A stretch of 64,000 nt of DNA from Gnetum montanum (Eukaryota; Streptophyta; Gnetopsida; Gnetales; Gnetaceae). Shown here in pieces: positions 23,841 through 35,633 of the stretch. The number at the start of each line of letters is the position of its first letter. Within the stretch, counting starts at the first letter, position 1. The notes below the pieces were generated by a model, which worked only from the letters and a program-made list of their open reading frames with translations, did not search any database and was not told the DNA's origin. The DNA is taken from positions 1 through 64,000 of the forward strand of contig MNCI01016016.1 in NCBI GenBank assembly GCA_015680685.1. The letters run 5' to 3'. A program made the translations under genes and the position numbers.

Positions 23841-25021
23841 ATCTTGCCTTAAAATCTTACGTATCTTCTCCTGTTTTGAATCATACCAAAAACTTCATTT
23901 CATTGTTAAGTGGCAAGCAAGCAATCAAGATTCACAGCATCGGCATGAGACGGAACACAGAAAACAAGGGAATACGAATAAATAAACAAACACACGGAAA
24001 TCACGGAAGGGCTACTATGGTAACCGAAAGGCCGAAGGGGCAAGTATGGGTCATACGGAAATCAAGTTTTGGACGGGGCGTGCGAGGAAAACATTGCATT
24101 TGCATGGATTCGCCTGCCTTTGGGAGCGTCAAAGGTTCCACCATGACTCACCCTCACACGTGTTTATTGTTCCTTGCTGGTTTTTGCTCTTTTTCTCATC
24201 TCTTCTGAAAAAAAACAAACAAAAAACAACACAGGGTCATCGTCATGGGTCATGAACATGATGACGGATGGATGCTTGTTCAACTTTTTAAAAAATCTGT
24301 TCACTTATAAAGCAACGAAGCCCACCTGCGCATGGCCCTCTGCTTTTACTTTCCCCTTCATCATGATCTGCTTTTACTTTCCCCTTCATCATGATTAGTG
24401 CCGATTTTCCAGAAAGGTTTTTGATCATTGTAGGTGAGGTGAGTTACTGGGCTGTGCCTACTTTAGTTAAGTTGTGTCTTCTTATAATGAGGTCATCTTC
24501 AAGGTGGCCCTATGGCGCTACTCACAGGTAGTCCCTAGGGTGCTACTCACAGGTACGTAGTCGTTGAACAAAAGCATTAGTAGACTTGATTTGTCATAAA
24601 TTTGGTTGAGGCTTAATTTCATTTTTGTAAATATTGGATTGAGTAACAAAATGTTTCATTTTATTGCTGTCATTTTAGTTGTTGCAGAAATTATATGTTT
24701 GGCCAAATTATGGCTCCTAGTAAGGAAATGGATTCAATGCCTTCCATACCTTAGCAAATTTTCTTACTTCAATTTAATGGTGATATTGCAATCTTCTGTG
24801 CAATTTTTAAGCATTAACAATATTTTGGATTTACATTGTACTTGTTCTATAATTTACAATGTATTTTTAGGATATATGAGATTTAATTTTTTTAAAAAAA
24901 CTAATATATTAAAATTTTCTCTATCATGTCCCCGGCTATGAACCCGTCCCCACTTTTTCGTGAGGCACACTACCGAAACACGTTCAAAATCATTCCACGA
25001 GTCGGATTCTTTTGATGCATA
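23841..25021. other. Spacer upstream of the germin-like pseudogene, no gene recognised
   Basis: Several short open frames exist on both strands but none has a family signature. It contains a 28-bp tandem duplication (24340-24395) and a near duplication of GCTACTCACAGGTA (24513-24554). It is bounded by the ~30-bp direct repeats, so it may be an insertion. Confidence 0.5.
24340..24395. repeat. 28-bp tandem duplication
   Basis: Two identical copies of a unit starting CTGCTTTTACTTTCCCC, at 24340-24367 and 24368-24395. Confidence 0.9.
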
Positions 25022-25051
25022 GCTTTTTTTACACTATAGTCGACAGAGTTC
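25022..25051. repeat. ~30-bp direct repeat, right copy
   Basis: Partner of 23811-23840; reads AGCTTTTTTTACACTATAG followed by TCGACAGAGTT. Confidence 0.85.
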
Positions 25052-25432
25052 AACAGTGCACCCGTTCTGCAAGATTGGGTATGGATGGAATGTGTAAAAG
25101 AGAGCAGGTGCGAAAAATTTAAGATTTTTTCTCGGGCAGAAGCTAACTACAAACCAAAATCTAAACGACGAGACAAGGAGTAAATTAAACTAGAGCGCGC
25201 ATTACGATTGATTCCGTCCACAGGACTCGAAAAATCGTCCCCATGCACGTTCCAGCGCCGTATTCTGGCATCAAACTCTGTTCTGAATGCATAGCACAAA
25301 CAATGGTTTATTCCGGTGTGCCTCTTGATTGGCTGTGACGTGAATAATAAAATATGTCGCGTATTTGCAGTTGTGGGCCAGTAGATTGATTCGCTGCCTA
25401 TTTTCCAGCGTATCTTTCTTTTAAATTCAAAG

Positions 25433-25516
25433 GCATTTCACCACCTCATTCCCTCACACGTCATAAAGGAGGGTGCATTTCACCACCTCATTCCCTCACA
25501 CGTCATAAAGGAGGGT
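25433..25516. repeat. 42-bp tandem duplication
   Basis: Two identical copies of a unit starting GCATTTCACCACCTCATTCC, at 25433-25474 and 25475-25516. The rest of 25052-25600 shows no gene. Confidence 0.9.
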
Positions 25517-25603
25517 GCTTTCCTCCTTGGAGTCCAGAAGCCTATGAGATAGATATTACATTTTCATAAACATTAAAGATAGACTTTGCAAGTTAACCAA
25601 GCA

Positions 25604-25930
25604 TTAATGGAGGCATAAAAACAAATCATACAAGCTTTTTGTTATCACATTGTAACATTGTCTCAAGTGGGTGATCACAACACAAGAAAGAAACACATGT
25701 AACTTATCTTCAGGAGTTCTTAATCTACACAACTTACAAATGCATTCTACACAAGGGAGTTGAATCCATTTTCCACTTTTAATTCTAAGATGATGAGAAC
25801 TTAAGTGAAGGTTGCTAATAGCATTCCTATACTTCATTGGAATATCAACTAAGAGATAGTGAACTTCTTCAACTAGTTTATTAGATCTAATGTGGTGTAA
25901 ATAACATTATCTCTTGCGTTTCACATTAGA
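25604..25930 (-). pseudogene. LINE C-terminal Cys/His domain remnant, minus strand
   Basis: The minus strand reads KYRNAISNLHLSSHHLRIKS, then GKW, CICKLCRLRTPEDKLHVFLSC and a segment ending TKSLYDLF. The pattern (R/K)xSSHxLRIxxGRW...CxLC...EDExHFLxxC is known as a C-terminal domain after RT in several LINE clades, best known from animals. A second copy lies at 36110-36480 in the opposite orientation, and both end in T(K/R)SLYDLF. Plant occurrence is not something I can verify here. Confidence 0.5.
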
Positions 25931-25994
25931 CCACATCTATGTTAAAAACCTTTTGCTTGACTAGTTGGGATATATGCTTAGGATTTTACTTCTT

Positions 25995-26077
25995 GGCCTA
26001 GTAACTCTAGGTCATAGGTTCAATTCTACTAGATAACACTAAGTTACAAACTTCTATAAATCTTGAGATGTACCTAT
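25995..26077 (+). repeat. SINE-like tRNA-derived repeat, left part (split by gypsy B)
   Basis: Begins GGCCTAGTAACTCTAGGTCA, with a pol III B-box-like GGTTCAATTCT at 26018-26028. It continues across the gypsy B insertion at 35421-35445. The reconstructed junction (TGTACCTATGT then TCACTTATTT) matches the uninterrupted minus-strand copy at 35634-35770. Part of the A-box region is deleted in this copy. Confidence 0.65.
26073..26077. repeat. Target-site duplication of gypsy B, left copy
   Basis: CCTAT here and TCTAT at 35416-35420 differ by one C/T transition. The undisturbed SINE-like copy reads ACCTATGT at this point, supporting the assignment. Confidence 0.65.
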
Positions 26078-26894
26078 TGATGAGCCGCGATATCGCGTCC
26101 GCGATATCGGATCCTACCAAGCAATATCGGACATCCGATATCAAGACCTGTTTCATTGCTTATAAATAAGAGGCAGGTGCACATGATTTGGCAATTAGTT
26201 CTTAGTCCCTTACCCAAACTCTTGCAGTTTCTCCCTCTCAGAGTTAGAATTATTTCTAAGTGCCCGCAATAGGATTCATAAAGTGAACAAATATTCATTC
26301 GAGCATTGTGTACCTGAGCACACCTTATGTCCAGAAATAAAGACAAACTTTGTGATAAACCTTGCAGCATTCAGAATAGCTTATCTCTCATCCTTAATGT
26401 TACTTACACTTCTTTAATGCTTTCATTAGTTAATTAATGTTGTTTTTATTGATTTGTTAATTTTCACAAGTAAGCACACTCAGTATGACCACTTCGAGCA
26501 TGTGTGGAACACTTGGTAACCCAATAATGATTAGCGTTTTGTAATCATAGTAGTGTTGCACTGGTTCAAGATGTGTACGGAAAGTTAGGACAGATGCTAA
26601 TGTTAGAACTAGTTAGGACCTAGTTGATTAGTTAATTTAAATTAATTATTCAATTAATTCACTTCTTCCCTCTTTTGCATTAGGACATAAAACATAAAAA
26701 GCATAAAAATCATATACCTCAAGTTTACTTAACCATACAATCGTGCCATACGAGTAAGCTTGGGACGACAACGATCGCCTAACCCATCTTTGTTATATGA
26801 AGGTGCATAAGCACTGCACCCTTGGAGTTCAACCGAATCACGGGTAACGCTCATATTCATATGGTTGAATGTAGGGGTACCTCACCATTCATCA
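26078..26894 (+). repeat. 5' LTR of gypsy element B
   Basis: Starts TGATGAGC and ends TTCATCA; 817 bp. TATA box TATAAATA at 26161-26168. The first 75 bases hold a cluster of palindromic words, GCGATATCGC, GCGATATCGG, AATATCGG and CCGATATC. The U5 end contains CATATGGTTGAATG, shared with element A. Confidence 0.85.
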
Positions 26895-26895
26895 T

Positions 26896-26913
26896 TGGCA
26901 CTGTTGCCAGGGA
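26896..26913 (+). other. Primer binding site of gypsy B (tRNA-Asp type)
   Basis: TGGCACTGTTGCCAGGGA, one base after the LTR. It differs from the plant tRNA-Asp complement at three positions, all transitions at former CpG sites. Confidence 0.75.
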
Positions 26914-27039
26914 CTTTGTTGTTTGTGCGCTAATTAAAACTTAGGAATCTTCCCATCATTGGAACGAACCCTTAGGGTGGGTTATCTTAAAATTATTAGA
27001 AAAGAGAAGAGAAAAGTGTTGCACACTAAAGAATTAATC

Positions 27040-28973
27040 ATGTCTCCTTCTTCTTACAAGAGTGTTTCACTACCTAGGTCTGACACAACAAACAATTGAA
27101 GGCAATTGAAGGCACAATACACATGATGATCCACTAGTATCCCAACATTTTCGTGTGGTATACGTTCATCCTGATGAGTATATACCAAACTTTACCTTTA
27201 TTCTCCACCAAGATGAACAACTGCAATGACATGATTTAGAAGGTAACATAGTATGACCTCCCAATCATTTAGTCCCAAGCATACTTCTTTGTGCTCTCAC
27301 ACGAATTGGTATGCAGCACTTACAGGCATAGTATGTTGTGCATGAACATGACTCGAGAGAGTATCGACACATGGAGGCACAACACCAAAGGGACTTACAA
27401 CAGGAGAGACATCATAAATCTATGAAGGGGAAGTGGTCTCAGGATGTCCCATATGTTCTAACTGAAAATAAGGGTGGTGAACTTGCCTCAGGAGGTCTTC
27501 CACAAAATGATGTTCCTCTTGTTGACTTTGGTCAAGGGGTTGTGCATCAAAATCTTCACTCAACTATCCATAACCCAAATTCTAGTACCGACGGACACAA
27601 AGGATCCAAAAAAGGAACACGAACACATGACAAAAATGGACATTTTGATAGTAACCGTAATCAAGGTTGCAACCACCGAAGAGAAGGTAGCAGACACCAT
27701 CATGGTGATGGTCCTCCTTCCTCTTCACCTTCATCATCTTCTTCCCCCTCTCCTTCAGGATCAGAACACAATCGCAGAGGGAAAGACCCTGTGGATAATG
27801 GTAGGAAAAATAGGAATAATAGAAAAAATAGTTGAGAAAGGGGATGAGGGCATTCTAGAGAAACACACTGCGAAAGGAGGGAGAGTATGGAACACCATAG
27901 GCATCATAGATGCCATAGACAACACGATCACGATGAACCCCTACTCGCTACCTATAGTATGCTAGATATAACTGAGGCTGTTAGAATCCCAACAAGGCAC
28001 CAAAAAGATAACAAGATCAAAAGATTGGACATGAACAATATCCCACAATTTGAAGGAGGATACAACACTAATCCTCAAAATCATTTGCAAGCATTTTACG
28101 ATGCATGTGCCTTGCAAAACATAGAAAATAAATGGCAAAAAATCAAGTTGTTTTCACAGACACTGATCAAGGAAGCAGAAAGCTGGTACCAATCCTTAGA
28201 ACTAGAATCCATTTGCTGATGGAGTACCATGTTAGAACTATTCAATGATAAGTATTAAACGTACTCCCAAGTGTCCAACCTACAAAAGCAAATCCAATGA
28301 TGGAAATAAGGAGGACACAAAACCTTGGATGCTGCCATGGGCCGATATTATGCATTATTACATCATTTCCCTAGCCATGGTTACTCACAGAGGGAACAAC
28401 TACACCACCTCATAGATGGACTTAGGCACAAAACCCAAAGAACCCTTAGGACTTATGCCCAAGTAAGACTATCCAAGCTTAGAGCCCATCAAGTACAAAG
28501 ATTGTTGGAGCAAGTTGTCAAGAAGGAAGGAGAGTTAAGGAAAAGAGAGTGTAGAGGAATACAATAGAGATCCTTCCCTTCGAAAGAAGGGAGTTAGATT
28601 TTGTGAGGATGAAGAAGAGTCACCACTTGAAGAGATGGTGAATAGGAAAACCTTGTCCATTCAAAAAATTGCATCAAAAGTATTAGAAAAGGTGGACCAA
28701 ATGTGGGACTCCCTAGATAATAAATTTCAAACTGTTCTCAAAATAGTAGAGGAGTCTAGGAAACTAGGTAGTGACCAAGAAAGGAGAAAAAAGAAAGAAA
28801 CTAAATATGCACATAACAAAGGTAAGGGCAAAGCTACCATCATTGAAGAGGTTGTGGATTCAGATATAGACAATGATGGTGAATGTGAGATATGTCAATA
28901 TGACCATCCTAAGGGATGTTACCCAGTAATCTCACATCTACAGGAGTTTGGGGTGTACATACTAAACCCATGA
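27040..28973 (+). pseudogene. gag of gypsy element B
   Basis: ATG 27040 opens a gag frame broken by stops and frameshifts. Better stretches are 27338-27835 (Arg/His-rich, then a Ser-rich PPSSSPSSSSSPSPSG run), 27887-28219 (NNIPQFEGGY, NHLQAFYDACALQNIENKW, LFSQTLIKEAESWYQSLE; the capsid-like Retrotrans_gag region), 28325-28567 (GRYYALLHHFPSHGYS, LHHLIDGLR) and 28635-28973 (coiled region, then CEICQYDHPKGCYP in place of a zinc knuckle). Confidence 0.75.
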
Positions 28974-29378
28974 TTAAATAGATGACAAACACCCTGAAGG
29001 TTACCTTATCCTCAAGGTAGCCTAAGATAGTTCCACCAACCTTTGACGTATTATCCAAGTGGAACTCCATCACAACCAAATGAATAGTATCAATAGTGAC
29101 AACACCCACAATTATGGGGAATGCCACCACCATGTCAATAATACCCTTATCGTCAACTTGACCCATATGGATACTACATGCAATAGCCAATCTCTCCACA
29201 TGACTCTACTAGTTATGTTACTCCTCAGTCTCACTAACAAATCCACAAATACTATAGAACTCCTTCTCCTATAGGAGAAGTTCCACAAATGTACTATCCT
29301 TCTCATTCGACTACACCTCTTCCACCCTTAGATCCATTACCACCTACTCCAGCTATGTAGGATGAGTTTCCTACCCAG

Positions 29379-30122
29379 TTGCAGCAATGTAATGCTACAA
29401 TGGCTATCAACCCTCAGCCTACTATTGGTTCAAACAACCACATAAAGAAGAGCCCTTTCTTTAGAACCAATTTTCCAACTAAGTCTTTCCAACCACAAGT
29501 GGAAAATTCTCCAAACACCTCACCACCATTCGAATATTCAGAGCTTCCTTCGAACCAAAGACCACACTTAATGCACATGGTCATGTTGACTCATGCAATT
29601 ATCGATTGGATTAAAGCTGACCATCTTCCTAGGAAATTCTCTGATCTTGGAAGTCCTCTTATATATTTGCAAATTGCTGGGAATGAACTTTGCAAAGCTC
29701 TTTTGGATTCAGGTTCTAGTATTAACTTAATCTCTCAAGAAATGTACAAAGCCCAGAACCTACCTCCACTAAAAAAGAGTAACATACATTTATAGTTGAT
29801 CGACCAGTCCATCATTGTCCAATTAGGACTAGTGGAGGACACTGTCACCACTATTTGTGGGTGGTCATATCTAGCCAATTTCCTAGTGATTCAAGTCAAC
29901 AACTGTAAGGGGGACTTTCCAATCATAATTGGAAGAGCATGGCTAAGCACAATTGACATGCACCTAGGAATACATGATCTTTTCCTAGAAATATCAAAGG
30001 AAAATACATTTGGAAAGATCAAGAAAAAGAAAGTTCCATGCATCGCATACAGTGACATAGGGTGTAATTGTGTGCAAAAGTCCTGGTTTGTACAACGTTT
30101 AACATTGCCTACATGCAACTAG
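29379..30122 (+). pseudogene. Aspartic protease region of gypsy B pol
   Basis: The active-site signature ALLDSGSSINLISQEMY lies at about 29698-29750, preceded by LIYLQIAGNELCK. After one stop at 29793 the fold continues in the next frame (LVIQVNNCKGDFPIIIGRAW at 29882-29940). The protease would cleave the gag-pol polyprotein. Nonsense changes break the chain between and after these pieces. Confidence 0.75.
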
Positions 30123-30338
30123 TGTGCACCAATAACTAATATACAAAAATGCATGTATGCAGTAGCCACAAGACAGGAAGGTACTCAGTGGCTGAAAGTT
30201 GACCAAGAGAACGATTCAACTATATGCATGGAACCAACTAAGAGCTTGACTTGCACCTACATTGATAGCATAGATATATTAGAGCAAGTCCATCATCAAC
30301 TTCCAAGTCCTAACATCGAAAATATCAACTAAGGGAAG

Positions 30339-31330
30339 TTGGAAATCCCTGACAAGTTCAAGCAAAAGCCCCTTGAGTTAAAACCATTGCCCACCAATAT
30401 GGACTATACATTTCTCAAAAATGGAAAATTGGTAATCATTAACACTAATCTTGCTCCTCAAAAAAAGGAAAGACTACTTAAAATGGTAAACAAATGGTCG
30501 AAATCCTTTTCTTGGTCATATCCTAAATTAACCGAACTAGATCCTAGGATATGCCAACATAGAATTTATATTGACCCCTCCATGAAACCTAGATGACAAC
30601 CGTAGAGGCAACTAAACCCAAAGCTTAAGCAAGTGGGTTAAAAAAGAAATTGAATAACTTCTAAAAGCTAGGTTCATCTATCCCATTACTAATAGTCAAT
30701 GGGTTAGTCCATTAGTTATTTTGCCCAAAAAGGGAGGTAAATGGAGGGTGTGTATAGACTTTAGGCTACTGAACATGGCAACATTCAAAGACCCCTTTCC
30801 ATTACCATTCATCAACCAAGTCTTAGATACCATTGCAAGGCATTGCTACTATAGTTTTTTGGATGACTACGGTGGATATAATCAAATTCAGATAGCACTA
30901 GAAGACCAAGCCAAGACTACGTTCACAAGTCCTTGGGGGACATTTGCATATAAGTAGATGTCATTTATTTTGTGCAATGCCCTAACAATGTTTCAACATT
31001 TGGTTCTAAGTATCTTTCAGTAGCAAATAGGAAATGGTATGGAGGTCTTTATGGATGATTTCTCCACCTATGGAGTGGACTTCGAACAAGCATTAGAGCA
31101 ATTAGAGCAAGTACTAAAATGATGTGTAGAAACCAACTTAAGGCTCAACTAGCAAAAAAGCTAGTTAATGGTCCAAGAAGGCATTGTATTAGGGCACAAA
31201 ATTTCACAAATAAGGATAGAAGTAGATCTTGAAATATTAAGGTCATCCAAGGAATCACTTAGCAACCTAAAATTGTAAAAAACATATAATCATTCCTTGG
31301 ACATACTGGCTATTATAGATTCTTCATTGA
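30339..31330 (+). pseudogene. Reverse transcriptase of gypsy B
   Basis: Signatures in order: KPLELKPLPTNMDYTFL (30369-30420), NKWSKSFSWSY, LPKKGGKWRVCIDFRLLN (30718-30770), FPLPFINQVLD, FLDDYGGYNQIQIA (usually FLDGYSGYNQI), FTSPWGTFAYK, then VFMDDFSTYG with the catalytic Asp pair retained (about 31050). Single nonsense changes interrupt it (TAG 30956, among others). The motif style matches the Athila/Tat branch of Ty3/gypsy, agreeing with the tRNA-Asp primer site. Confidence 0.85.
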
Positions 31331-31926
31331 GAACTTATTGCGAAACCTTTGGTAGAACTAACGAAGAAGGACATACCTTTTGAATGGAAACCTATTCTAC
31401 AAGCTCCTTATTGGTCCAAACCATTCCACATAATGACCAAAAACATCCCTATTACATCCACTATGCAAGTTGAAGTATCGTTGGTGCATAACTCAATTAT
31501 ACCACAACGGAAAAAGAGCTAATGGCTGTGGTGTTTGTACTAGAAAAATTTAGGCACTATGTATTGGGCTATAAGATATTTGTACATACGGATCATAGTG
31601 TAATTCAATTCCTAATGAATAAACCAATGGTGAGCCCTTGCATCATACGATGGCTCGAGATCTTACAAGAGTTCGATCTTACGATGATCGATCGTAAAGG
31701 CACTAAGAATGTTGTTGCTAATCATTTATCTTGGTTGCAATGGAACAACAAAGAGGATGAGTATTCAATTTTTGATTGTTTTCCTGATGAACTCCTCTTT
31801 GGAAGTGTGATAAAAAATCACTTACCCACTGATACAAATTGGTATAGTAGCATTCTCACTTATCTGCTTACACAAGAAACACCACAAGGGTTAGATGTTA
31901 AAAAGAAACCACAAGTTCTTCACTAA
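31331..31926 (+). pseudogene. RNase H domain of gypsy B
   Basis: The frame at 31522-31926 reads MAVVFVLEKFRHYVLGYKIF, VHTDHSVIQFLMNK and RWLEILQEFDLTMIDRKGTK, followed by ANHLSWL. This is the end of the gypsy RNase H with its usual TDH and ADxLSR-like motifs (here ANHLSW). The preceding 190 bases contain stops and small deletions. Confidence 0.8.
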
Positions 31927-33100
31927 GAAAAATATTTCATGGAAATTAATAGACACCTTTATAAGGTATGTCCTAATGGCTTGGTTTGATGGTGTGTTAT
32001 TGATGTAGATTAATTGCAAGTTCTCCAAGATACTCATGAGGGTCCTTGTGGGGGCCATTATGCTAGGAGATGAACAACCATTAAAATCTTCCTTGTAGGA
32101 TATTATTGGCCTACATTGTTCCAAGACGCTCATCATTTCATCCAATCTTGTGAGTGCTACCAACGTCATGGGGGAATGACTACTAGAATGGAGTGGCCAC
32201 AATAATGGATTCAACCTTTAGAACCCTTCAACATACGGGGAATTGATTTTATGGGGCCTATTACACCAATGTCCAATGGAAAAGTGTACATTGTTGTTGT
32301 TGTTGACTATTTTACCAAGTGGGTAAAAGCAACCACTGTTATGGACTGTACATCATCTACGGCTACACAATTTGTTTAACAAAAAATCGTAAACAAGTTT
32401 GGCATGCCTCGTGCACTTATTTCTCACAATGGTACACATTTCACAGGTGTGACTTTTTGAAAGTTAATGCAATGCTTAGGAGTTGAGCATAAACTGACTA
32501 CACCATATCATCCTCAAGCGAATGGTCAAGCCAAAGTCACCAATAGGGATATCACAAAAAATATTGACATGAACCATTAGTAAGTATAGGAAAGACTAGA
32601 GCACCAAATTAAATGATGCTCTTTAGGCATACCGCTCCACATGGAAACTCTCTATTGACTACTCTCCCTATGAGTTAGTGTACGAAAAACTTCCAACACT
32701 TCCAATTCAAGCTAATCTTCGTACATTATCCATAGCATGTGACCTTAACCTTGACCTCAATCTAGCATAAAAGGAATGGTTAATGAACCTTAACTTACTA
32801 GATGAAAATCGACTAGCCACCCTATCATCCAATGAACTGCACAAAGCCTTTAACAAACAACGTCATGACCTAAGGATTAGGAAAGCCAAATACCAACTAG
32901 GAGATAAGGTTCTTTATTGGAATCCCACACATGTACCACAATGAACTAAATTTCAAATGCTATGGGAAGGACCTTATATCATTCATGAAACTTTTCCTTC
33001 AGGGGCCATGATGATCTACAAACCTAAAAGCCAAAATAAGAAGTTATTGGTCAACATCTAGCAAACCAAACCCTTCCATGAGCCTAAGATAGCTAGTACT
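31927..33100 (+). pseudogene. Integrase of gypsy B
   Basis: The zinc-binding part near 32090-32170 includes YYWPTLFQDAHHFIQSCECY and QRHG. The core follows with FNIRGIDFMGPI (first Asp kept), VVVVDYFTKWVKA, ALISHNGTHFTG (second catalytic Asp now Asn) and HPQANGQAKVTNRDI (catalytic Glu now Lys). The C-terminal tail KFQMLWEGPYIIHETF lies at about 32950-32995. Both catalytic changes are transitions, as is most decay here. Confidence 0.8.
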
Positions 33101-34854
33101 AATACTACCTTTGTTGGTGGACAACCTTGCTCATTATTTTAGATCTCCTCCTTCCAATTTAGTCATGGGGGAGATGGCCACCAATGCTAACCATTCTAAG
33201 CCCTCAGTTCCTTTTCTTTTTTTGTTTTACACATTTTTTTTACACATTGTTCATCTTTACTTATTTTTGTTTTACACCATAGTTAACATTTTTATTGTTT
33301 CTTTGTTTGATTTATTCTTATTCGTGACATAATAAGTGCTCACAATGGTGGGTTGTATTCTAATAAGTGTTGATTGCTAATGTTTGGTTTTTACCTTTGA
33401 CTTTCAATATTGATGCTAAGATATGGTTTCTTTTGATAAAACAGGCAATGAGTCCACGTCACCCAATTATCCATGAAACTCTATGGTCTCCCTTGTTTTG
33501 GAAATGTACTATCCCTTTTCTAAGAAAACTTATTAATGAATTAGTGCCTTAGTACTCTTTGAACCAAGGCAAGATTTAAATGGATGGAAAAAGGTGTGAC
33601 CTCAAGGGAATTCCACGCATTTGTGCTAGTTATTCTCTAGGGTACTTAGATGTTTTTCATAAAGTCCTTTTCCATTCTACTATCAACTAATATATCAGGA
33701 AGTTAACTAAATCAAATAAGTCTTTGCATGGTGTGGTTCTCACAAAAAAAAAGAAAAAAATTGGTGAGAATTCAAAGCACACCCCTTAGACATAATAAGG
33801 AAACATGGGCTACAAGCACTAGTTATGGCACTGGAAAGACATGTTATCCATGCCTGAAGGTTCCCTCTAACTAAGGCCCTTTCTCACTTCCTGTTGTTCT
33901 ATCTTTCTCTTGTTGGAATGATGGTGACTCTATGGATGCATTCTTGTTACTTCAGGAGGAAGGTTTGGTGAAGTGTGTTGATGCAAGATCACTGGATGTG
34001 GATAGTTGAATCTGGATTTGGACAAAATTTTAGTAAGTCACCTTAACCACATATTACACAAGGGACTTTACACCACCTTAATTTTGGGACTCCATCCCAT
34101 TCTCTCCTCTCTTTCGATATTACTTTCCACATTCCACCTCATTGCTAGTTTTATGATGAGTTTATATCTTGGTTGACGCATTGTTAGTCTTCGGCAAAAT
34201 TCTTCTGGGTAAGTTCTTAACCTTTGTTCCCATATGTCATTCTGAGAGCCTGCAAACTCTTTGGTTTGTAGGTTTGTCAAGGCATTCAGGGCATGAGCCT
34301 ACTTTGGGAAGGACCCACTAGCATTTCTTTTTGGTGCAATTGTTAAACTCATTTCATTCAACATTTCATGCAATTAACTATTTCTCATTCACCCCATCAA
34401 TGAAATCCATTTTTTCTTTTGTTTTATTGGCTTCACTGTTGTTATTTCTCTTATCCTTCTTGTTCTTTAAAGTTTTCCACCTTATTTCTACTAGAGGTTT
34501 GCTCTTAGTCATGGGGGGCTTGTCGCAAATTTTTCCATTCCATAATTATCTTACCCCTACACCTTGGGTAGTTATCAGTCATAAACCTCTAACCTAGTAT
34601 TTGCCATACCCAAAACTTAGGCAATGTGCTTTATATCGAGGCAAGGTTTCAGCTGCATTAGGTTTTATATACCCTTGCTAATCCATGAGTGTGTTGTGTT
34701 TGTAGATGGCAATTACACGAACAATGGACTAGGATAAGAGAGAGCACTCAAGATGGATTGGAGTTGGAGCATTTATGTAAGGAACAAGTTTGGACATGTG
34801 GCTATGGATAAACAACAATGTGCATAATTTCGACATCGACAGCAATGCGCCTCA

Positions 34855-34890
<36 letters not shown>

Positions 34891-35105
34891 AAGCTATCAA
34901 ATGAGGGTCTAGATGTCATCTATATACAATGTTCACCACATTGGGCATGAACACTAATGCTGTAATATATTTGTCGATCTATTCCCTGGGCACTTTGAGT
35001 TTGTCATCCCATGTCATCGTTAATTGTTATTTAGTCAATAATCCCATACTTTCCCAATATTTTGTAAGGAACTCGAGGACAAGTTTTCATTCAGTCATGG
35101 GGGTA
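33101..35105 (+). other. Post-integrase region of gypsy B with a residual extra-ORF start
   Basis: Mostly noncoding and homologous in blocks to 2671-4722 of element A. At 34706 an ATG follows TTGTGTTTGTAG, matching the position of the extra ORF of A, but only about 50 codons with two stops follow before a (CT)n tract. B appears to have lost the body of this ORF. The region ends with GTCAATAATCCCATAC and CCCAATATTTTGTAA, shared with 7517-7550 of A, then a polypurine-like ATGGGGGTA. Confidence 0.6.
34858..34888. repeat. (CT)n microsatellite
   Basis: About 15 CT units within the residual extra-ORF region of gypsy B. Confidence 0.95.
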
Positions 35106-35415
35106 TTATGAGCTGCAATATTGGGGCCATGATATTGCATCCGCGATATCGGATCCTGCTAAGCAATATTAGACATCCGATATCGAGACCTGTCTCATTG
35201 CCTATAAATAAAAGGCGGGCACACTTGGTTTGGCAATTAGTTCTTAGTCCCTTACCTAAACTCTTGCCATACAAGTAAGCTTGGGAAGACAATAATTGCC
35301 TAACCCATCCTTGTTCTGTGAAGGCACATAAGCACTTAGTCCTTGGATTTTGACCAGATTGCACATAACACTCGTATTCGTATGGTTGAGCGTAGGGGTA
35401 CCTCGTCACTCATCA
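35106..35415 (+). repeat. 3' LTR of gypsy B with internal deletion
   Basis: Starts TTATGAGC (5' LTR: TGATGAGC) and ends CTCATCA; 310 bp against 817. It matches 26078-26227, then jumps to the equivalent of 26743-26894, losing about 515 bp of mid-LTR. Both ends of the missing block carry TGC, so a short-homology deletion is likely. TATAAATA at 35203-35210. Confidence 0.8.
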
Positions 35416-35445
35416 TCTATGTCTCACTTATTTCAAGTTCTAACA
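35416..35445 (+). repeat. Target duplication and right part of the split SINE-like repeat
   Basis: TCTAT is the right target duplication, then GTCTCACTTATTTCAAGTTC resumes the SINE-like sequence broken at 26077. Confidence 0.65.
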
Positions 35446-35633
35446 TTCCTATATATCCTAGGGTATATAGTCAAATAGTTTTAGGTTGAACACCCCATAT
35501 AAATATTCATTATGTAAAATGTTGGAACATGAAACAATTTAACTAAAGTACACCCTAGGACATATAACCAACATGATATATTAGAAAACCTATAAAGGAG
35601 TATAACAATGTCTCAAGTATGGGGGGTGTTAGA

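Noticed and set aside
33111-33332. 73-residue plus-strand hydrophobic frame after the gypsy B integrase
   Set aside because: Phe/Leu-rich translation of T-rich sequence; the parallel stretch in gypsy A at 2585-2809 is also just T-rich.
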